Source: Streptomyces aculeolatus
Lineage (GTDB): Bacteria > Actinomycetota > Actinomycetes > Streptomycetales > Streptomycetaceae
Assembly (NCBI RefSeq): GCF_020400605.1
Contig: NZ_JAINRD010000023.1
Location: 1 to 64,000, forward strand
DNA length: 64,000 nt
Direction of reading: 5' to 3'
Part shown: one piece after another, positions 59,201 through 64,000 of the stretch
How positions within the stretch are numbered: the first letter of the stretch is position 1
Layout of the letters: each line of letters opens with the position of its first letter
The notes under the pieces: model-generated
What the model saw: only the letters and a program-made list of their open reading frames with translations
What the model was told of the DNA's origin: nothing
Databases searched by the model: none
Made by a program: the position numbers and the translations under genes

Positions 59201-62200
59201 TGGCGCACCGGGCGGTTCAGCTCGTCGTACGTGGTGCGGTGGGTGAAGTCGTCCGGGGTTGCGGTGGTCGCGACGCCGCGGGGGGTTTCGACCTCGGTGC
59301 GGTTGCCGGCCTGGTCGTAGGTGAACTTCGTGGTGCGCACCGTCTCTGCGTCGGTGTCGTAGGGGACGCGTTGGGCGGTGGGCAGGCCGCGTTCGTCGTA
59401 GTCGGTCTCCGTGGTCTTCTGTGCCTGGTCGGTCGTGGCGATGACCAGGGAGTCCTTGTCGTAGGTGGTCGTGGTGGTTTCGCCTGCGGCGTCGGTGACC
59501 GTGCTCGGGCGGTGGTTGAGGTCGTAGTCCGTCCTGGTGGTGAAGTCGTCGGTCTCCGGGGTCTCGTTCTTCTTGGGGTCGATGACGTGGGTGAGGTTGC
59601 CGACGCCGTCGTAGCGGTAGGAGAGCTTGTCGCCGTCGGCGTTGACGACATCGGTGAGCTGGTAGATCGCGTCGTAGGTGTTGGTGGTGACGAAGTCGTC
59701 GGGGTTGTCTGCCGTGGCCACGCCCTTGGGTTCGGTCGTGGTGAGGAGGTTGCCGACGCGGTCGTAGGTGTAGCGGGTCTCCCGGCCGGTGGTGTTGTTG
59801 TCCGGGGCGGTGGCCGAGGTGACCTGGTCCGCCTTGTCGTACGTCGCGGTGGAGACGGCGCCGTTGGGGGCGGTGGCGCGGGTGAGGTTGTCGTTGGCGT
59901 CGTAGACCGGGGCGGGTGTGGTGATGAACTCACCCGCGGTCTTGGGGACGACGTTCTCGCCGGGGCGGCCGTAGGTGTCGTAGGTCTGGGTGGTGGTCTT
60001 TTCCCGGGCGTCGGTGACTTCGAGGACCTGGCCGCGTTCGTCGTAGACGAAGTCGGTCTGGTGCTGTTGGGCGTCGGTGATCCGCTGGGGGTAGCCGGTG
60101 GGGGTGAAGGCGGCGTTGATAGTGGTGTTGTTGCGCGGATCGGTCGCCGTCAGGAGCTGGCCGTGGCCGTCGTAGGTGTAGCGGGTGGTGTAGTCGCCCG
60201 CTTCCGCGGTGGCGGTGCCCTTGGGGTCGGTGACGGTGAGCAGGTTGCCGTACGCGTCGTAACTGAAGGTCCAGGCGCGGCGCTCGGGCGAGGTCTTGCG
60301 CCACAGATCCTTCACGTACGCGTCCCCGACTCGGGCGGAGTACTCGTACAAGGTGGCGTTGTCGGGGGTGGCGCCGTCGGTGCAGACGCTGGGTTCGGGG
60401 GCGCCGCCGGCGGCCTTGTTCTGTTCGGCGTCGCGCTGCCAGAGGGGGTATCCGGTGGCGGGGTCGTAGCAGTAGGCGGTTTCGGCGCCCTTGGCATCGC
60501 GGAGGTTGATGACGTTGTTGTCCGCGTCCCAGGACATCTGGGTGGTCTCGTTCTTGGCGTTGGTCAGCGTCACCGGGCGGCCGAAGTCGTCCGTGGTGTA
60601 GTCGGTGACGTTGCCTTCGGCGTCGGTCAGCTTCGTGTCCGTGAACTTCGGGTTGTCCGCGGGGTTGTCCGCGTCGCCTGCGGCGTACGTGAACTCGGTG
60701 TCGTTGCCGCGCCGGTCGGTGATCTTCTTGGTCCACCAGTGGTACTTGGGGTCGTCTCCGGCGCTGGGGGCGTTGTAGTCCAGTGCGGTGTTGTTCTGGC
60801 GCGGGTCCTGGACGCCGGTGAGTTTGACGTTCTTGTTGCCCTGGCCGACGTCGTAGGTGAAGTCGAATTCCTTGGGCTGTGCGCTGCCCGCGCCGTCGAC
60901 CATACGGCCCAGGAGGCCCTTTTCGGTGTAGTAGAAGGCGAGTGTGCGGCCGGAGATGTCGGTGACCGACTTGATGTGGTCGTAGATCTTGGAGTTGTTC
61001 AGCTTCCCCGAGCCGGCGACCTGCTCGCCCGCGTCGTTGATGTAGTCGTACGACGTGTCGCCCTTCTGGTAGTACTCGACTTCGAGGGACTTCCGGCCGG
61101 CGGGGTCGGTGATGTAGTCGAGGAACTTCACCGGCTTGTTGTTGGACTTGCGCTCGGTGTACGTGTACGTCTGCGTGTTCCCGTTGGGGTCGACGACCGA
61201 GGTCAGGTAGCCGTCACAGCCGAAGAGGAACCGGGTGCCGTCCGGGCGGGTCGCCGTCCAGGCGTCCGGGATCGGGTCCTTGGACGGGGTGCAGTCCAGG
61301 CCCGGCTTGGGTTCGAGCCTGTAGTGGACACCCGCGGGGGCTTTGAAGGTGCCGTCTTCCTGCTTGCGGAAGACGTGGGTGGTGCCGTCACCGTCCGGCC
61401 AGCGGACCTCCGTGGGGCGCGGGTTGGGGTGGAAGTCCAGCGGGGCGCCCAGGCGTAGTGGGCCGGCGGCCTGGGCGGAGATGCCGTGGCCGGTGACGGT
61501 GTCGGAGGTGTCGAGGGAGTTGTAGGCGACGCGGAAGAAGGTGTTCAGGCCGCGGCCGGGGTTGGTGAAGGCGTCGTAGGACCACACCGCGTTACCGGCG
61601 GCGGTGTTGTTCATCACCGTCGAGCCGGCGCCGGTGGACGTGCCGGTGTAGGAGTAGAACTTCTCCAGACCGAGCTCATCAGAGGTGGGGTCCTCGACGG
61701 CCACGCGCTGGGTGAGGCCGGGGATGCCCTCCTGGTCCGACAGCCACCTGTCCACGTCACCGCGGTAGACGTCCCAGGTCAGCTGATAGTCCGTGCGTTT
61801 GTTGCCCGAATCGGAGTTGACCGGTGTCTTAACCTGCGCGGTGACGGTCTTCTCCGTGCCCGGCGGGATACTGGCCGGCAGGCCGGTGACGACCGGCTGT
61901 CCGAGGCCGGGCGGGGTGCTGCCGTCGGGCAGGGTCCACCGGTACGACAGCCCCCAGGTGGCCGGGTTGGCGTTCAGGGTGAAGTCGGTGGTGTTGGTGA
62001 ACGTGACCTCGACGTTGTAGGTGCTGTTCGGCGTCATCCGCTGCGGCGTGCCGGGGGCGTAGTACGTCGATTCGGCGGTGGCGTCGACGTAGATGACGCG
62101 CATCAGCGGGCCGAGTTGCTGGTCCTGGCCCTCGCTGGACAACCAGAGTGACCGCTCCCGCGGCCCGGTGGCGGACTCGTTGGCCAGCTTGACCATCGCG

Positions 62201-64000
62201 CCCTTGTTGGTGGCGGGCGTGCTGACCCAGTCCTTGACCATCGTCGTGGCGTCCCACCAGTGCCGGCCCACGTCTTCGGTCCACTGCGGCACCGTGTCCG
62301 AGAGGCTCGCCGAGACGTCTCCGCCGGGTTTGGTCCAGGCGGTGGCGGCGTTGGCGTTGTTCCAGGTCGCGGTCGTCTCATCGAACCCGCGGTCGAGGGG
62401 GCGCAGTTCGTAGACTGCGCCGGTCGATCCCTCGTCGCGGGTGGTCTGGGTGCCCCACATCTGCAGTTGGGCTTCGAGGACGGTCGCGGTGGTGGGGATC
62501 GTGGAGGTGTCGAAGTCCAGTGCGGCGCGGGTGGTGCCGTAGGTGTCGGAGTTGTTGCCCACGGACAGCCAGTTCTGACCCACACCCCAGGATTCGATGG
62601 TGTCCTGGTTGGTGTTCGGCTGCGCCGAGGACAGCGTCGTGTCCGCCACGGCTCCGCCGGCGGAGCCCTGGATGAGTTTCATGGTCCGGCCTGCTTTGGG
62701 GATGCCCACGATCCGGGTGGGCGAGCCCAGCAGGTCACCGTCTGCCGTCTTGACCGCGATCTGGTAGTAGTACGACTTCCCGATCTCGTCCACTGACGAG
62801 TCCGGAGTCGGGACCGCGGTCGTATCGGTGAAGTTGTCGGTCTGCTGGTCGCCGATCGGGGCGATGAGCGTGGCCGGCGAGGGGGTGAACGCCTGCTGGG
62901 TGGAGCGGTGGATCTGGTACTCGGCGAAGTCCGCCCCGGCATCGGCGGTGGTGTTGGTATAGGTCTTCCAGTGCAGCTCCGGGCCGGTGCCATGCACGAC
63001 GGTCGGGGAGTCGAGTGCGGTGCCGATGCGGCCGTAGGAGACCGTGAGCCTGGGGATGGTGGAGGTCTCGCCGCCGTAGGAGCCGTCGCCGGCCTCGTAC
63101 CGCGGCCCACCGCGTGCATTGGCACCTGTCGGGTTCTCGTCGTACGCCTTGAGCACGAAGCCGTTGTTGGGCAGGGTGCCGTTCACCCACTCCTGCACCG
63201 AGTTCTTCACCGGAAAGTTGTGCCACTGGTTGTACTCCCCCGCGTCTTTCCACAGCTCCGCCCGGTTGACCAGCCGCACCGCGTCCGCGACGTTCTTGCT
63301 CGACGCATCCCCGGTGTCACCCAGCTTGATCGTGTTCCCGGTGCCCTTGGCGTAGCTCAGCTCCTCCGTGCCCAGGTCCACCCACCGGCCGGACGTCCCG
63401 CGCTGGTCCACGGTGACGTTCGCTGTCCCGCCGCGGTGCTTGATCTCGTACGGCGCCGCCGACGCCGCGTCCGCGACCCCCGGGATGTACACGTCCGTGA
63501 GGTAGTAGGCGGTCTCGGGCACCTCGGGCTGCCAGGTGTACGACTCGCCCGTGGCCGAGTTCTGGTTGTAGCGGTAGTCGGACTCGATCCCCGCCCCGGC
63601 CACCCGGGTCCAGTCGCCGACCGCGGCGGTGCCGGCGCGGCCGTCGTCGAGCTGCAGCTTCGTACCCGACAGATCGCCCAGCAGGTCCTTGGTGCTGTCC
63701 CAGGTGGCTGTCGTCTCGTCCCACGGTCCGGTGGCCTCGTGCGCCTCGATCTTCACGCTCTTACCGCCGGTGGTGTGCGCCTGGTCGTAGTACAGGCTCA
63801 GCCGCGCCGAATCCACCGCCACGCCCGCCGGGATCTCGTCCAGCGGGAACTTGATCAGCGAGCGGGCCACACCGGTCGGGGTCGTACCCACCTGCAGATC
63901 CCACGCCTGCCCGAAGTTCACCCCGGACTGATCGGAGAGCACCATGACGTCCTGCGACTGGGATGGCGACGGCGCGATGGTGATCGTCGGGTCGACCTTC
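56269..64000 (-). CDS. Giant RHS/YD-repeat protein with DNRLRE and golvesin-like domains, 5' end outside the window
   Basis: About 2576 residues are visible; the frame is still open at the right edge. Order seen: DNRLRE-type domains with golvesin-like inserts (WTRVAGAGIESDYRYNQNSA, and a second at about 58440-58860 inside the repeat array), fibronectin-like linkers (DSPTVVHGTGPELHWKTYTN), a long array of YD repeats (for example YDANDNLTRATAPNGAVSTA), the RHS core end DYDPSLNRFLTRDMYNG and NPTTGIELDGH. A C-terminal tip of ~240 residues in lower-G+C sequence follows. RHS proteins of this type are surface or secreted shells that deliver a toxin tip. The tip (LACGGEGDDVSCGDGN to the end SKPEWLEEFVNKHAGG) matches no toxin family that I know. 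Confidence 0.9.
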   Translation of the reverse strand, partial: KVDPTITIAPSPSQSQDVMVLSDQSGVNFGQAWDLQVGTTPTGVARSLIKFPLDEIPAGVAVDSARLSLYYDQAHTTGGKSVKIEAHEATGPWDETTATWDSTKDLLGDLSGTKLQLDDGRAGTAAVGDWTRVAGAGIESDYRYNQNSATGESYTWQPEVPETAYYLTDVYIPGVADAASAAPYEIKHRGGTANVTVDQRGTSGRWVDLGTEELSYAKGTGNTIKLGDTGDASSKNVADAVRLVNRAELWKDAGEYNQWHNFPVKNSVQEWVNGTLPNNGFVLKAYDENPTGANARGGPRYEAGDGSYGGETSTIPRLTVSYGRIGTALDSPTVVHGTGPELHWKTYTNTTADAGADFAEYQIHRSTQQAFTPSPATLIAPIGDQQTDNFTDTTAVPTPDSSVDEIGKSYYYQIAVKTADGDLLGSPTRIVGIPKAGRTMKLIQGSAGGAVADTTLSSAQPNTNQDTIESWGVGQNWLSVGNNSDTYGTTRAALDFDTSTIPTTATVLEAQLQMWGTQTTRDEGSTGAVYELRPLDRGFDETTATWNNANAATAWTKPGGDVSASLSDTVPQWTEDVGRHWWDATTMVKDWVSTPATNKGAMVKLANESATGPRERSLWLSSEGQDQQLGPLMRVIYVDATAESTYYAPGTPQRMTPNSTYNVEVTFTNTTDFTLNANPATWGLSYRWTLPDGSTPPGLGQPVVTGLPASIPPGTEKTVTAQVKTPVNSDSGNKRTDYQLTWDVYRGDVDRWLSDQEGIPGLTQRVAVEDPTSDELGLEKFYSYTGTSTGAGSTVMNNTAAGNAVWSYDAFTNPGRGLNTFFRVAYNSLDTSDTVTGHGISAQAAGPLRLGAPLDFHPNPRPTEVRWPDGDGTTHVFRKQEDGTFKAPAGVHYRLEPKPGLDCTPSKDPIPDAWTATRPDGTRFLFGCDGYLTSVVDPNGNTQTYTYTERKSNNKPVKFLDYITDPAGRKSLEVEYYQKGDTSYDYINDAGEQVAGSGKLNNSKIYDHIKSVTDISGRTLAFYYTEKGLLGRMVDGAGSAQPKEFDFTYDVGQGNKNVKLTGVQDPRQNNTALDYNAPSAGDDPKYHWWTKKITDRRGNDTEFTYAAGDADNPADNPKFTDTKLTDAEGNVTDYTTDDFGRPVTLTNAKNETTQMSWDADNNVINLRDAKGAETAYCYDPATGYPLWQRDAEQNKAAGGAPEPSVCTDGATPDNATLYEYSARVGDAYVKDLWRKTSPERRAWTFSYDAYGNLLTVTDPKGTATAEAGDYTTRYTYDGHGQLLTATDPRNNTTINAAFTPTGYPQRITDAQQHQTDFVYDERGQVLEVTDAREKTTTQTYDTYGRPGENVVPKTAGEFITTPAPVYDANDNLTRATAPNGAVSTATYDKADQVTSATAPDNNTTGRETRYTYDRVGNLLTTTEPKGVATADNPDDFVTTNTYDAIYQLTDVVNADGDKLSYRYDGVGNLTHVIDPKKNETPETDDFTTRTDYDLNHRPSTVTDAAGETTTTTYDKDSLVIATTDQAQKTTETDYDERGLPTAQRVPYDTDAETVRTTKFTYDQAGNRTEVETPRGVATTATPDDFTHRTTYDELNRPVRQYQPYDPNDTRYHSPDVFTETTYDAVGNVSKVSAPPSEGETVRNETAYTHFDNGWIRNSTDPWEITTAYDYNDLGQQTSRTLTSTGGASSRTMGWTYHPDGSLAARTDEGVPVGRQTVLVDNSDTQSTSSKGDWTTSSPRRGTKSSQGYDHSTLAAGKEGAFTWQLNIPAKGDYTVYAKYPKTPDAAPGARYEIDHAEGTATATTDQSERTGRWVKLGTYPFKQGIKSLSLKGSDQGTVTADAVQLVRDDSFAVDEERKDFTYRYDANGNLVDINDISSGAKIDAYVIGYTGLNQVEKVTENLAGEPKKTTSMTYDANGQPATMTHPDEFQSYAYDVRNLVAMVEAGDSPDDPKKRLTEYLYTPRGQKLREYKANENFVDYSYYANGALKTTQEYNHYDLVASHEYDWDVNGNKSRDIAKKMNADDHTAYLESTSTYRYDPVDRIAQVTKTGHGATTETYVHDDNANVVSQRVKDADTTYTYNRNRLVSATSDDTAASYNYDPYGRLDTVTAADQVIERSTYDGFDHVTEHSRVQDSGTQKTSYTYDPLDRTTSKTDNSGKTTDYSYLGMSEEVLDERVAGEVTKSYQYGPWGDRLSQIKHDADGTRELGVYGYNSHTDVETLTDAEGNTKATYGYTSYGSNDESDFTGIDKPGASTPDAEPYNPYRFNSKRWDEPSQTYDMGFRDYDPSLNRFLTRDMYNGALADMSLGADRITGNRYAFAGGNPTTGIELDGHGLACGGEGDDVSCGDGNMTRADGSLSYTDESGVNHSTGGGYMWSEVEDLYAGRDFTHTKVTHHRVDREGVHTQTAEKFLNVRNNQDMKRDSGMVERCNTPIGHGKYICEMVESAGSGAPQDVGWDDLEVRVDWGGGDLYGLVSFFSVRGFMDGIDSDEPASDRFETAWATRDASQQTYVADKAGYYAEKFGMGGTLGNVAISLSKVAKPVVTVGATVLDYALNPPRSKPEWLEEFVNKHAGG

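Noticed and set aside
57352..61458. 1368-codon open frame opposite the RHS gene
   Set aside because: Its product is Val/Gly/Arg low-complexity, exactly antisense to YD repeats, with no ribosome binding site.

Overview
The window is high-G+C actinobacterial chromosome of the Streptomyces type. The evidence is strong third-position G/C bias, GTG starts with GGAGG-type ribosome binding sites, several probable leaderless transcripts, and a core gene set known from Streptomyces: sucCD, a stand-alone B12 subunit (icmB-like), pcrA/uvrD, M23 and NlpC/P60 cell-wall hydrolases, guaA, a PspC-type stress module, eukaryote-type Ser/Thr kinases, an HbpS/SenS/SenR-like sensor and glpD. I see no tRNA, rRNA, CRISPR array, IS element or biosynthetic gene cluster.

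Layout. 1-1844: sucD (truncated by the window edge) and sucC. 2086-10944: a divergent five-gene module (MoxR-type AAA+ ATPase, DUF5682 and VWA proteins leftward; SWIM zinc-finger and DUF5691 proteins rightward). Its shared promoter region carries motifs of the RecA-independent (RecA-NDp/PafBC) DNA-damage type, and the same motif precedes pcrA at 16.1 kb. 11045-19217: B12-binding subunit, M23 peptidase, pcrA, and two NlpC/P60 hydrolases around a small membrane protein. 19260-23352: LuxR-type response regulator and PspC-fused histidine kinase divergent from a PspC/LiaF-like membrane protein. 23372-27867: DoxX protein, membrane protein, guaA and a chorismate mutase gene preceded by what looks like an aromatic-rich leader peptide and attenuator. 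27922-30564: an accessory patch of visibly lower G+C (RsbW-like ATPase, DUF5919 regulator with two TTA codons, inositol-monophosphatase-like enzyme, small internally repeated protein). 30640-36014: epoxide hydrolase, VOC protein, and the HbpS/ankyrin lipoprotein operon divergent from SenS/SenR. 36030-40245: a large unrecognised protein and a succinate-semialdehyde-type dehydrogenase.

40360-50653 holds three membrane kinases, one of them a degenerate pseudokinase split by about 700 low-complexity residues. They are interleaved with an AlkZ-like HTH_42 protein and an APC permease. 50865-55896: glpD, a nucleotide-sugar dehydrogenase homologue lacking its catalytic Cys, and small membrane and hypothetical proteins. 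56269-64000: a very large RHS/YD-repeat protein that runs off the right edge, with a C-terminal tip of unknown type and no recognisable immunity gene.

The most interesting points are the damage-type promoters on the MoxR/SWIM module, the chorismate mutase leader, the split pseudokinase, the Cys-less nucleotide-sugar dehydrogenase, and the RHS protein with golvesin-like inserts and an unassigned tip.
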